From assembly GCA_016713985.1 (NCBI GenBank), contig JADJOD010000007.1, positions 186,001 through 250,000 on the forward strand: DNA of 64,000 nucleotides. The letters run 5' to 3'. The translations under genes and the position numbers were made by a program. Of the stretch, positions 45,910 through 54,152 are shown one piece after another. The stretch comes from Lewinellaceae bacterium. GTDB lineage: Bacteria > Bacteroidota > Bacteroidia > Chitinophagales > Saprospiraceae. The notes under the pieces are model-generated. The model searched no databases. It saw nothing but the letters and a program-made list of their open reading frames with translations, and had not been told where the DNA came from. The number at the start of each line of letters is the position of its first letter. Within the stretch, counting starts at the first letter, position 1.

Positions 45910-46085
45910 GGTTGTGTCAGAAGTCAGGAGCACTTTATTTTGGCTTTGAAACGGGAAATATTATTTTGAATCGCGGCCGAACCAGACATTCCATGTTTTG
46001 AAAACCTGGAATGTCTGCGCATCATCCGAATAAAATTTCTCCCAATACGCGACAATGCGCAACTTAAAGGCTTTTGACACAATCC
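45910..46085. mobile_element. MITE-like element, copy 2 (176 bp, inverted relative to copy 1)
   Basis: Reverse complement of 8785-8959 with scattered differences. Terminal repeats ggttgtgtcagaagtc and its imperfect partner at 46070-46085; inner palindrome at 45985-46015 with one mismatch from copy 1. It lies between the two GldN-like genes. Confidence 0.78.
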
Positions 46086-46102
46086 CTACGGCTGAAAGTC
46101 AC

Positions 46103-47128
46103 CTATTTCCGCGTTTTCATCAAAAACATGGGCACTGAATACCTGAAATTGCCCATAGAATCGATTACATTCCTGATCGGCGCCACGGCGTCGAGGCAAA
46201 TGGACAGGCGGTTGCGGCGTTCGTCCCAGTACCAGGTCTGGTACAAACCGAGTTCTTTGATATGGTCCGCGTTGATGTCATTACGCACCACCCTTACTTT
46301 TTCTTCATATGTTTCCGGGTCGAAGGTGACCACCGTGTCCGTGCGGGCCAGCATGGACATACGTTCCGGGGGAGTGAGCGGTTTGTTGTCCAATGTGCTG
46401 TAAAACGGCTTTTTCAGGTCCGTTTCCATTACTTTTAAAAGGTGAGGAACGGGATTTTGGAAGCCTTCAGTGATTTTTACCGGTTTGGTTTTATCGATGA
46501 CCACGTATGTTCCCGCCTGCCTGCTCCTGAAAGATTTTGCCCAAACGACGCTGTTGGAAGTCAGTTTTTGGCGTTTACTTTCCGGACGAAACCAAAACAG
46601 TGGATGGGTACCGACGGAGTCACCGTTCATATCCCGCACGGTGATCACGGGCGCGATGGCCTCGACTGTTGTGGTCCAGGTCGCGGATTTCCGGTGGTAG
46701 GCCAATATCTGTTTTAGCCGCCAGCCCTTGAACGTCTCGTACGGATTGAGGTCGTTGTGAATGATCCGAACCATTTCTTCATAGGTTTCAGGATTAAACG
46801 TCACGACCGTATCGGTCCTTTGAAAAAGCAGTTCCGGGTCGGCGGGAACCTTGCAGGCAGCGTCCTGAAACACGGGCAGTTTATGCTGCCGTGCCGCGAC
46901 AAACACCAAACCGGCTAAGTAAGGATACTGCCAATTCGATTCATTTTGCCCGGTGCGCAGCAGTTTCAGGGTGGTGACGCCGTACTCCCATTCGGCATCC
47001 AGCGACGGAATGTCCACCATCCAGTCCTGTTCGATTTCGGCGGCCCATACGATATCGGGGTCTTTTAAAAGGGCGGATTGGGCGGAAAGAAGTGCCGGCA
47101 GCAGGAAGAAATAAAGGAGCAGTCGCAT
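46103..47128 (-). CDS. GldN-like secreted protein, paralogue
   Basis: Start ATG 47128 (MRLLLYFFLLPALLSAQS); the longer upstream start lacks a signal. The 341-residue product has two GldN-like units: VTFNPETYEEMVRIIHNDLN with RLKQILAYHRKSATWTTTVE and PLFWFRPESKRQKLTSNSVV, then VTFDPETYEEKVRVVRNDIN with YQTWYWDERRNRLSICLDAV. The phrases APVITVRDMNGDSVG and LFWFRPE correspond to the APxxxxxDxxG..LFW core of GldN. Frame intact. It is close in sequence to its neighbour across the MITE copy. Confidence 0.68.
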   Translation of the reverse strand: MRLLLYFFLLPALLSAQSALLKDPDIVWAAEIEQDWMVDIPSLDAEWEYGVTTLKLLRTGQNESNWQYPYLAGLVFVAARQHKLPVFQDAACKVPADPELLFQRTDTVVTFNPETYEEMVRIIHNDLNPYETFKGWRLKQILAYHRKSATWTTTVEAIAPVITVRDMNGDSVGTHPLFWFRPESKRQKLTSNSVVWAKSFRSRQAGTYVVIDKTKPVKITEGFQNPVPHLLKVMETDLKKPFYSTLDNKPLTPPERMSMLARTDTVVTFDPETYEEKVRVVRNDINADHIKELGLYQTWYWDERRNRLSICLDAVAPIRNVIDSMGNFRYSVPMFLMKTRK

Positions 47129-47289
47129 GGAGGGGTGCAAGTTGGAGGTGTCTAAATGCGTTATGGTGAATACAGGGATAAGATGGAACACGGATAGCAC
47201 GGATTGAACACGGATTTTCACAGATGGTATTAAAATCCGCGTCGAATCCATACCACCCGTGTTCCATCCTGCTAAAACGCCTGAATTGT

Positions 47290-47910
47290 ATGCAAAAGTA
47301 TTGCCTTTCCGTGCTCTTGTTCGCACTTTGCAGCCCAATCCGGGCCCAGGAAATGGCCGTCATGCTCGACAAGATGAACGTACTTTATACCGGCCTGGAC
47401 AATCCTTTCCATATCGTGGTATCCGATGTGGCATCACAAAGGCTGGTACTGTCGCCTTCGCAGGGAGTGATCCTGGCGGACAGCAGCGGGACGTATCTGT
47501 GGCGGCTGTGCGCCTGTAATTCGGACAAAGCCTGGATGGTTATTTCCGATTCCCTGCCGGGAAATATTATTGATACTGTATTTTTCAGGGTAAAACGATT
47601 GCCGGAACCCCGTTTTGAGGTGTCGAAAAGGGGGCATCATTCCAATGGCGGCGTTACCGGATATTTTGACCACATTTCCCGGGATTACCTGCGCCCGGAG
47701 ATCATCGGATTTGACCTGGAATACCTTCCTGAAAAACAAGACCCGATGATCGTACACAATACCGGAGCCCGGTTCAACGGCGAAGCGGCCCATTGTGTAC
47801 TGAAGTTAAAACCGGGCGATCATTTTTTTATTTACGGCATCACATGGCGCGCGGGATGTGATCCGACAGTCCGAAAAAGTGAGGAGATATTGGGTTTTAG
47901 TGTGAAGTGA
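47290..47910 (+). CDS. GldM C-terminal domain protein
   Basis: A 206-residue exported protein (MQKYCLSVLLFALCSPIRAQ). The start of the mature part, LDKMNVLYTGLDNPFHIVVS, is the characteristic GldM C-terminal-domain segment (KMNVLYxGxDNP), and VFFRVKRLPEPRFEV matches its FRVKxxPDP strand. The N-terminal membrane helix and coiled part of true GldM are missing. It is divergent from the GldN-like gene, so GldM- and GldN-type parts sit together, as in a T9SS core operon but reduced. Function inferred only. Confidence 0.7.
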   Translation: MQKYCLSVLLFALCSPIRAQEMAVMLDKMNVLYTGLDNPFHIVVSDVASQRLVLSPSQGVILADSSGTYLWRLCACNSDKAWMVISDSLPGNIIDTVFFRVKRLPEPRFEVSKRGHHSNGGVTGYFDHISRDYLRPEIIGFDLEYLPEKQDPMIVHNTGARFNGEAAHCVLKLKPGDHFFIYGITWRAGCDPTVRKSEEILGFSVK

Positions 47911-47979
47911 AGGAAGGGTAATCTGTTATATGTACTCCGTTTTATAAATTCACCATTTTACATTAAATTTCTTTTCCCG

Positions 47980-47987
47980 TATTTTTG
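47980..47987 (+). promoter_or_regulatory. Candidate -7 box TATTTTTG before the S24-like gene
   Basis: TATTTTTG matches TAnnTTTG, 19 bases before the start at 48007, in AT-rich DNA. Confidence 0.45.
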
Positions 47988-48006
47988 CAAAATAAAATTT
48001 TTTATA

Positions 48007-48507
48007 GTGAAATTGCCGAAACCACATAAGCCGAATGTAATTATCATTGGCGACAAGCTCAATGCGGGTGACGGCACACCTGCGCAAACTACAGATGAGC
48101 GTACTCCTGCATATTTGGATCGTTTGGGAAAGCCTCCTTTTGGCGGGTCATTTATTGCAATCGAATCATCAGGAACCAGTATGCCCAATTACATACCCGA
48201 AGGCAAAATTGCAATTGGGATAACCCAATCAATGGATAAAAATTGGGAATTTTTACAAACCCAACCCTACATTTTACTAACAAAAGGAAATGGCTGGCTG
48301 ATTAAAACTATCAACAAATTTACTGATGCAAATGATAATGACTGGCTCATGTTGACATCATCCAATCCTGATAAAAAATTCAAACCAATAATAATCGATC
48401 AAAATGAGGTGTTGTGTGTCTTTAAATTCATTAAGTTCATGGATCGAAAACTATTTTGGGCTGAAGTGATCATTTGCCCTACAGATGACAACCCCTCTGA
48501 TTTTTAA
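48007..48507 (+). CDS. LexA/S24-like protein without HTH domain
   Basis: A 166-residue protein. FIAIESSGTSMPNYIPEGKI resembles the catalytic Ser loop of S24 proteases (GxSMxPxxxxGD), and YILLTKGNGWLIKTINKF stands where the Lys loop is expected. The N terminus holds no DNA-binding helix-turn-helix, so it may be a split protease partner or a truncated repressor. The start codon is GTG. The gene is clearly AT-richer than its surroundings, which suggests recent transfer. A dimerisation-type C terminus follows (FKFIKFMDRKLFWAEV). Confidence 0.58.
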   Translation: MKLPKPHKPNVIIIGDKLNAGDGTPAQTTDERTPAYLDRLGKPPFGGSFIAIESSGTSMPNYIPEGKIAIGITQSMDKNWEFLQTQPYILLTKGNGWLIKTINKFTDANDNDWLMLTSSNPDKKFKPIIIDQNEVLCVFKFIKFMDRKLFWAEVIICPTDDNPSDF

Positions 48508-48554
48508 CTTTTTTCTTGTCCAAAAAGAGGTTGGAATCCCACTAATCTTAACAA

Positions 48555-48586
48555 TTGCGGCACATTTTCGTTTTTTCCTAACTTTG
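48555..48586 (+). promoter_or_regulatory. Strong promoter TTG-N21-TAACTTTG
   Basis: TTG at 48555-48557 and TAACTTTG at 48579-48586 with 21 bases between match the Bacteroidota promoter very well. The next start is 55 bases downstream. Confidence 0.72.
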
Positions 48587-48641
48587 CACCTCCAACAAAA
48601 AAGCCGGCAACGTTTGTGCAGGCACAAAAACAATACGAGTT

Positions 48642-48830
48642 ATGTCCGAAGACAAAAAAGATCCGACCCCGAACGAGCAACCTGAGGCAAAAAAACCCAA
48701 ACCGGTTGCACCCAAACGCAGCACCGTCAACCCTTTTTTGAAAAACAACAAATTTATATCGCCTAAATCCGGCAACCCGGGTATGAAAGGAGGCGGCCAC
48801 AAAGGTGGTGGTATGAAGAAAGGGAAGTAA
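48642..48830 (+). CDS. Small basic Lys/Pro/Gly-rich protein
   Basis: A 62-residue protein, MSEDKKDPTPNEQPEAKKPK at the start and a Gly/Lys-rich end (GMKGGGHKGGGMKKGK). Disordered by composition and strongly basic. The good promoter directly upstream supports a real gene. It could bind nucleic acid or be a structural or ribosome-linked factor; no family recognised. Confidence 0.6.
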   Translation: MSEDKKDPTPNEQPEAKKPKPVAPKRSTVNPFLKNNKFISPKSGNPGMKGGGHKGGGMKKGK

Positions 48831-48907
48831 CCCGGTTTAAAAAAATTCGTTGTTTCTGGTTGCCACGATTATAAACGTGATCTATCCGGTCGGGGTAAAG
48901 TTTCAAT

Positions 48908-49016
48908 GGTAGGTTTATTTAGTGGTGGCACATATTTTCAACCTTACAAGTGCCGCCTGAGGTGGCATTTGTAAGATTGAAAATATGTGCCACCACTACG
49001 TACAAAATAACCTACC
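48908..49016. repeat. Long hairpin at the end of the CotH gene
   Basis: Inverted repeat with arms of about 38 bases (agtggtggcacatattttca and its complement at 48978-48997), extended outward by ggtagg / cctacc. It overlaps the stop of the minus-strand gene, so it can act as a terminator or be a MITE. Confidence 0.75.
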
Positions 49017-51597
49017 TGACCACCGTAATTTTCACCGCCTTCCGCTGGTTTCCTGCCTGAAAATCAAGCAGATAGAGCCCTGCCGGAATACCTGCACCCG
49101 CCAGGTTCAGTTGCACGGAATGCCTCCCCTGCTCATATTCCGACACAGGGATTTCCATAACGGTCTGGCCGGTAATCGAACGAAGAGCAATACCTGCTGG
49201 CATCAACTCCGGCAGACTGAAGGCGACCGTCACCTGATCGGTAGCCAGTGTGGGTTGCACGTCGAGCGTGAGCCCGTTGCCGGGCTCCCAGGTGGAGGAA
49301 GCGGTGCCGAATACAGCCACGAGGGTATCCGCCTGGGTAATGGTGAGCCGCGCCTTGTCTGTATTCACATTGGGCGTGATGAGGCTGCCGGAGCGGCTTT
49401 CCCAGTGGGAAAAAGGCAAGGTGCTTTTGGCGTTGGCTTCGATGATGTTTTCCATGCCGGCGTAATAGGCGCCCGTCCAGGGAAATTGTTCGATATCGAG
49501 CGTATTAAAATCAATTTCGCCGGCGCCGGGTGGTTCCACCAGCAGGGTGACCGGGTAAGGGCCGGTGATCTCGAAACAGGTCGTCATACCGTCGTCGAGC
49601 AGGGTGCAGCGCTGACCGATAAAGTCTCGGAGTTTTTTCACATTGATCTTCCAGTCGTTGTACGATCCGCCCCAACGTGTGGCGTGACGTGTCATTTCCG
49701 GGTCGATGACGGCTACCATGCTGTCGAGCACGTGTAACATGTTTTCGCAGGTAAACACGGTGTTTTGCAAATCGGCCTGCCGCGAATAATAGAGTTGGCG
49801 GAATTCGGCGCTGTGCGACTGTAATCGCCTGAAAATCAGGTCGTGTTTGCCATCCACCCGGATACAAAACGTATCGTTTCCGAAGGTCACGCAGGTATCC
49901 GCCATCGCGCCGAAGAAGAAGTCGTTTTGAATGTAATTGGAAATGGCGTCGATGTCGCAGGGAACCGCGTCGGGGTCGGTATTCGGCACACCGGAGTAGT
50001 TGATGTAATAATCAAAGGTGGCGTCGTAATCCCAGAGCATGTAGCCCCACTTTTTGTGGTCGCCGGCGGGGTTGTTGCCGCGCCACCAGGCGGTGTTGTA
50101 ATTGATCCAGTCGGAGGCGACAAAATTGAGTCCGGTAATAAAATAATCACACAGCGAAACGAGGTTGAGTTGATCTTCCACCATGTGGTAATTGGCGGTA
50201 TCGCTCATGTCGTTTTGCAGGATAAAGTTCTGGAGCGCCCGCCAGTCGTCAAAAGCCTGTTCTCCGCCGTATTCCGCCCAGCTTTCTCCCCAGGTTTCGA
50301 GTACCTGGATGTCGTATTTTCCCTGATCGTAATATTCTTCGGTGTAGTCGTGGTCATCGGGGTATTCGCGCAGGCCGTAGACGCCCCAGTATTCGCCGTT
50401 GAGAAATACGATCATTCGTTCCGTGGCGCGCACGTCAAGTTTTAGTCCGCCGAGTTTGGCTAAGGCCTGGCAGTATTCGTCGCGGATGTGGGCGCAGCCT
50501 TTGTGGGCGGGCAGGAAATTGCCGGGATAGTTATCATCGCCGGAGGCGCGGAGTATAACCCGTTGATATTCATCACGGTCGGAGTAGCCGAACAGTTTTT
50601 CTTTCAGGGCATTGGAATAACCCATTTCGTCGCGGCTCACCCAGTCAAGGCTGCGCTGGTCGTTGACCCAGGAGTCTTGCCCGTGTGAATTGAGTTCGCC
50701 GTACGAACGTGTGGTCAGCAATTTGTCCGTTCCAAAAAACTCGATGGTGCCGACGGGGCGGATGTCCTTGTTGCCATTGGCCAGTTCCAGCAGGTTATCG
50801 GCGGCGACGGAAGCCACGATCAGGGTAAAATCTTCGTTGATAAAATAGGTTTTGAACTGGATTAAACTCGGCAGCACGGCGGGGTCGGGACTGAAGGCCC
50901 GCGCTTTCACAACGGTAGTGGCATCGATCTGGAGTGGTGCGTTGTATTCGGCAGATAATTCGGTCGGTTCGGCGCCGTCGGTGGTGTACCGGATCACGGC
51001 GCCCGGTTCGGGAGTAGTAATGCTCACGAGTTGGCTCGTGGTATAAAAACCCGCCTCCACGTTCATGTCGGGCCGGCCGGCGAAACGGGTGAACTGGATG
51101 GACGTATTGTTAGAAGCGCCCGGGGTGGGGGTGGTACATACCAGCCAGGTGGCGCCGCCGTCGATATTGCGGCAACGCGACTGGTGCACCAGCGTTTTTT
51201 CCACTTCCACGGCGTCGGCGATCAGTCCGTTGGGTTGGGTCAGCACGATTTTGTCGTTGCCTTTTGTTTGGGTCAGGCTGAAATTGGTGTGGAAATGACC
51301 ACCCGCACTTTCGTTTCGTTTGGAGCACCAGACAAGCAGGTAGCCGCCGGCCGGAATCGTGGTACCCGCAGGGAAGGACCATTGGGCCAGTTCCGTATCG
51401 TCGTCCGTCAATCCCCAGCCGCTGATGTCGGCGGGACCGGCTGCGGGGTTGTACAGTTCAATCCAGTCTTCGTGTTTGCCGTAGTTGTCGGGAAATTGTT
51501 CCCAGTTGGCGGCGGAATACTCGTTCACACGCACTTGCGCCGCAGCGGCAAATGCAATAAAAAGGAAAAGGAAGGTCAGTGTTTTTGTTCGGATCAT
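49012..51597 (-). CDS. Secreted lamin-tail/CotH-family protein with T9SS sorting domain
   Basis: An 861-residue exported protein. Signal about 1-20; lamin-tail domain about 22-155 (RVNEYSAANWEQFPDN, DWIELYNPAAGPADISGWGL); chitobiase-type beta domain about 175-245 (VIRYTTDGAEPTELSAEY); CotH-like kinase fold about 265-640 (FLNGEYWGVYGLREYPDDHD, YMLWDYDATFDYYINYSG); and a T9SS C-terminal domain at the end (SLPELMPAGIALRSITGQ ... IPAGLYLLDFQAG). CotH proteins are atypical kinases known from spore coats; in Bacteroidota they are surface proteins of unknown substrate. Frame intact. Confidence 0.88.
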   Translation of the reverse strand: MIRTKTLTFLFLFIAFAAAAQVRVNEYSAANWEQFPDNYGKHEDWIELYNPAAGPADISGWGLTDDDTELAQWSFPAGTTIPAGGYLLVWCSKRNESAGGHFHTNFSLTQTKGNDKIVLTQPNGLIADAVEVEKTLVHQSRCRNIDGGATWLVCTTPTPGASNNTSIQFTRFAGRPDMNVEAGFYTTSQLVSITTPEPGAVIRYTTDGAEPTELSAEYNAPLQIDATTVVKARAFSPDPAVLPSLIQFKTYFINEDFTLIVASVAADNLLELANGNKDIRPVGTIEFFGTDKLLTTRSYGELNSHGQDSWVNDQRSLDWVSRDEMGYSNALKEKLFGYSDRDEYQRVILRASGDDNYPGNFLPAHKGCAHIRDEYCQALAKLGGLKLDVRATERMIVFLNGEYWGVYGLREYPDDHDYTEEYYDQGKYDIQVLETWGESWAEYGGEQAFDDWRALQNFILQNDMSDTANYHMVEDQLNLVSLCDYFITGLNFVASDWINYNTAWWRGNNPAGDHKKWGYMLWDYDATFDYYINYSGVPNTDPDAVPCDIDAISNYIQNDFFFGAMADTCVTFGNDTFCIRVDGKHDLIFRRLQSHSAEFRQLYYSRQADLQNTVFTCENMLHVLDSMVAVIDPEMTRHATRWGGSYNDWKINVKKLRDFIGQRCTLLDDGMTTCFEITGPYPVTLLVEPPGAGEIDFNTLDIEQFPWTGAYYAGMENIIEANAKSTLPFSHWESRSGSLITPNVNTDKARLTITQADTLVAVFGTASSTWEPGNGLTLDVQPTLATDQVTVAFSLPELMPAGIALRSITGQTVMEIPVSEYEQGRHSVQLNLAGAGIPAGLYLLDFQAGNQRKAVKITVVR

Positions 51598-51864
51598 GAC
51601 GGATAAGTTTCAGTAAGGTCTGGCGAATGGTCGGTACGCCGGAACCGTTTAAAGGAAATGATTGAATCGTGGAAAGGTCTGAAAATGAACTAAAATTGCC
51701 GGGTGCAAAGCCTGATAAGCCAATTCGTGACAATATTTCCCGCGAATCGGTCCGGCGCGCCAAGATACGGGAATAAGCAATTTCCGGTCCGGGCATATAT
51801 CCGTCGCAGGAATATAAACAATACTCGTTTCCATGTTTTACTTTTGGTCATCGTTTCCACTCAC

Positions 51865-53013
51865 TTGGATTTTTCACTTTCCTTCTACGCCCTCATTCCC
51901 TTTCTGACGCTCCTGCAAGCGGTCATTTTTTCCCTGTTGCTGCTCTACCGGGGCTGGCAGGAGGAAAGGCATTCAGACATCCGGCTGGCATTTCTGCTTA
52001 TTTTATTCGGACTAAGCGGTATCCCGTATATGCTGGGCATGATGGGAATCAATTATTTGTGGGTGGAATGGCCTTTTTATCCCTGGCAGTATTTCGGGTT
52101 GGCTGTGCCGCCGTCCATTTACCTGTTTTTACGCAGTTTAGTCAATTCCGATTTTCGATTTGAAACCCGGCAACTCTGGCATTACGCCCCCTATATCGTC
52201 AACTTTTTCTATCACCTGCTGGTGGGAATACAAGGCGTCGAATTCGCCAACCGCTGGCAGCAACAAATAGACGGCCCCTGTTACATTTTTGCCCTGACAG
52301 AAGCGGTGGAACTGATACAACACGCCCTGTACCTCGTGCTGAGTATTCAGTTGTACCGGCAGTACCGCAACTGGATCGTGAAGGAGTTTTCCAATACGGG
52401 GCGGGTAGAATTCGCGTGGTTCCGGGTTTTTTTATTCGTTTTTGGCCTGAAAGTGATCGAAGTCTGGGCCTTTGCCGCTTATTACCTCTTTATCGGAGCG
52501 CAGTACGACAAACTCTGGTGGGGACTTTTTTCGGATACGGTGATGACTTATTTCCTCAGTATCTTCAGTTATGCCCAGCCATACGTCCGGGAACTGCACT
52601 TTCAGGCCAGCGGGCAAATGTACGGTTCGGGTGGTGCGGCGGTAGTTGCCCCGCCGGAGCCTCTTGGACCAAAACTGGAAGACTGGAAAAAACGGGTTCT
52701 CGATTTTTTTGACGCAGAAAAACCTTTTCTGGACCCCGAACTTACACTTTCCGGGCTTGCCGGCAGCATGGGTACCAATTCTTCCGTGCTTTCCCAGGTG
52801 ATCAATACCGGTTTTGGCAAAAACTTCAATGATTTTGTAAACGGCTACCGTGTTGAAGCCTTTAAACAAAAAATGGCCGCTCCGGAAAACGCACACTTTA
52901 CCCTGCTGGCCCTGGCTCTCGAATGTGGATTCAACTCAAAAGCCACTTTTAACCGGGCATTCCGCAAACTGACCGGCCATTCTCCCAAAGAATTCATCCG
53001 GCGCAAGCGATAA
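51865..53013 (+). CDS. Membrane-anchored AraC-family regulator
   Basis: Start uncertain. TTG 51865 gives MDFSLSFYALIPFLTLLQAV, which fits how such proteins usually begin; the open frame extends upstream to 51703 without a good start, and an ATG at 51834 is in another frame. The N-terminal half holds about seven membrane helices, the C-terminal about 100 residues an AraC helix-turn-helix (FTLLALALECGFNSKATFNR and KLTGHSPKEFIRRKR). It is divergent from the CotH gene and precedes a DUF2807-like gene and a second CotH gene, and may regulate some of them. Confidence 0.8.
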   Translation: MDFSLSFYALIPFLTLLQAVIFSLLLLYRGWQEERHSDIRLAFLLILFGLSGIPYMLGMMGINYLWVEWPFYPWQYFGLAVPPSIYLFLRSLVNSDFRFETRQLWHYAPYIVNFFYHLLVGIQGVEFANRWQQQIDGPCYIFALTEAVELIQHALYLVLSIQLYRQYRNWIVKEFSNTGRVEFAWFRVFLFVFGLKVIEVWAFAAYYLFIGAQYDKLWWGLFSDTVMTYFLSIFSYAQPYVRELHFQASGQMYGSGGAAVVAPPEPLGPKLEDWKKRVLDFFDAEKPFLDPELTLSGLAGSMGTNSSVLSQVINTGFGKNFNDFVNGYRVEAFKQKMAAPENAHFTLLALALECGFNSKATFNRAFRKLTGHSPKEFIRRKR

Positions 53014-53159
53014 AAATCGAGGTTGGCAGCCTTTTTTGCCGGAGAAGGGTCCTTTATTACCCAATACTTTGTTTCGCAGGTCTCAAATCATCATTTGCAA
53101 CGCGCAGTTGATCCGGCTGTGGCACTTTTGCCCATCTTTTCACAAAAAAACTGCGGCAC

Positions 53160-54050
53160 ATGCAATCTGTCATTCGTATTTTCACTTTTGGGTTGTTTTT
53201 GTTTTTAACTTTTAATCGCTGCATCGCTCAGCGCAAACCATTACTACCAGATGGCAATACCCGAACCACCACCCTTGCACTTCAACCGTTTCAGGAACTC
53301 CGTTTACGCTGGCTGGGTGGTAAAATCGAGGTGGAATTCGGCGCGGACACGTCAATACTCGAAATCATCGCCGACGAAAATATCCTGCAATTGATCGAAA
53401 CGGAGAATACGGCCGGAACCCTCCGCATCGAGGTAAAAGGAAACGAACAAAACCGATTGTGGCTGGAAGACGACAAAACAATGATCAAAATAAAAGTGTC
53501 CGCCCAGCCGGATCGGATTGAATATCGATGTAATGCCAATGCCAATATGTTGGGGATAAAAACCGATAAACTGTACCTGGAGAAAGACATGAACGGGGAT
53601 TTGACCCTGAACGGATCGGCAGCAGCGCTGGTCATCGGCAAAACGGGCAATGGCAGCATATTTGCATCGCAACTCCAGGTGAATACGGCCGATGTGCAGT
53701 CCGACGGCAACGGCGACCTGCAATTGACCGTCCAACAATTTGAACGCCGGGAGACCTCCGGGAATGGTGTAGTCGGTAATTCAACCGATGCCCCGGCCGA
53801 TCCGGCAATACCCCTCCAACGGGTTCAGGTGACCCTGTTCAACAATCGTGCACGTAAACAGGAATTTTATGTGACGGGCGAAAACGGCGCCGGCCGCTCC
53901 TTCTCCTATGGCCTTTCCCTGGGCGCATACGCCAAACACCGGGAATCTTTGCCCCCCGGAACAAAAGTATACCTGGGCGACCGGTCGGGTCGCCTGCTGG
54001 TCACCCTGTCCGAAAAAGATGATCACCGGACAATCGGGTTGTTCGAATAA
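53160..54050 (+). CDS. DUF2807-like (GIN domain) secreted protein
   Basis: A 296-residue exported protein (MQSVIRIFTFGLFLFLTFNR). RLRWLGGKIEVEFGADTSIL and the following repeated short strands (NGDLTLNGSAAALVIGKTGN and VQSDGNGDLQL) are like the head-GIN/DUF2807 beta-solenoid family. The C-terminal part, LFNNRARKQEFYVTGENGAGRSFSYG ... VYLGDRSGRLLVT, is not assigned. Function unknown. Codirectional with the AraC gene (146 bases upstream) and the second CotH gene. Confidence 0.6.
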   Translation: MQSVIRIFTFGLFLFLTFNRCIAQRKPLLPDGNTRTTTLALQPFQELRLRWLGGKIEVEFGADTSILEIIADENILQLIETENTAGTLRIEVKGNEQNRLWLEDDKTMIKIKVSAQPDRIEYRCNANANMLGIKTDKLYLEKDMNGDLTLNGSAAALVIGKTGNGSIFASQLQVNTADVQSDGNGDLQLTVQQFERRETSGNGVVGNSTDAPADPAIPLQRVQVTLFNNRARKQEFYVTGENGAGRSFSYGLSLGAYAKHRESLPPGTKVYLGDRSGRLLVTLSEKDDHRTIGLFE

Positions 54051-54152
54051 TACACCCGTTCAGCCCCGCTTTTTACCACTTTAAACACTTTCTTTTTCCA
54101 AAAAACCGGCGGGCCGGTAATTTCACAGGCATTGTTCAAATTCCTCCCGCTT

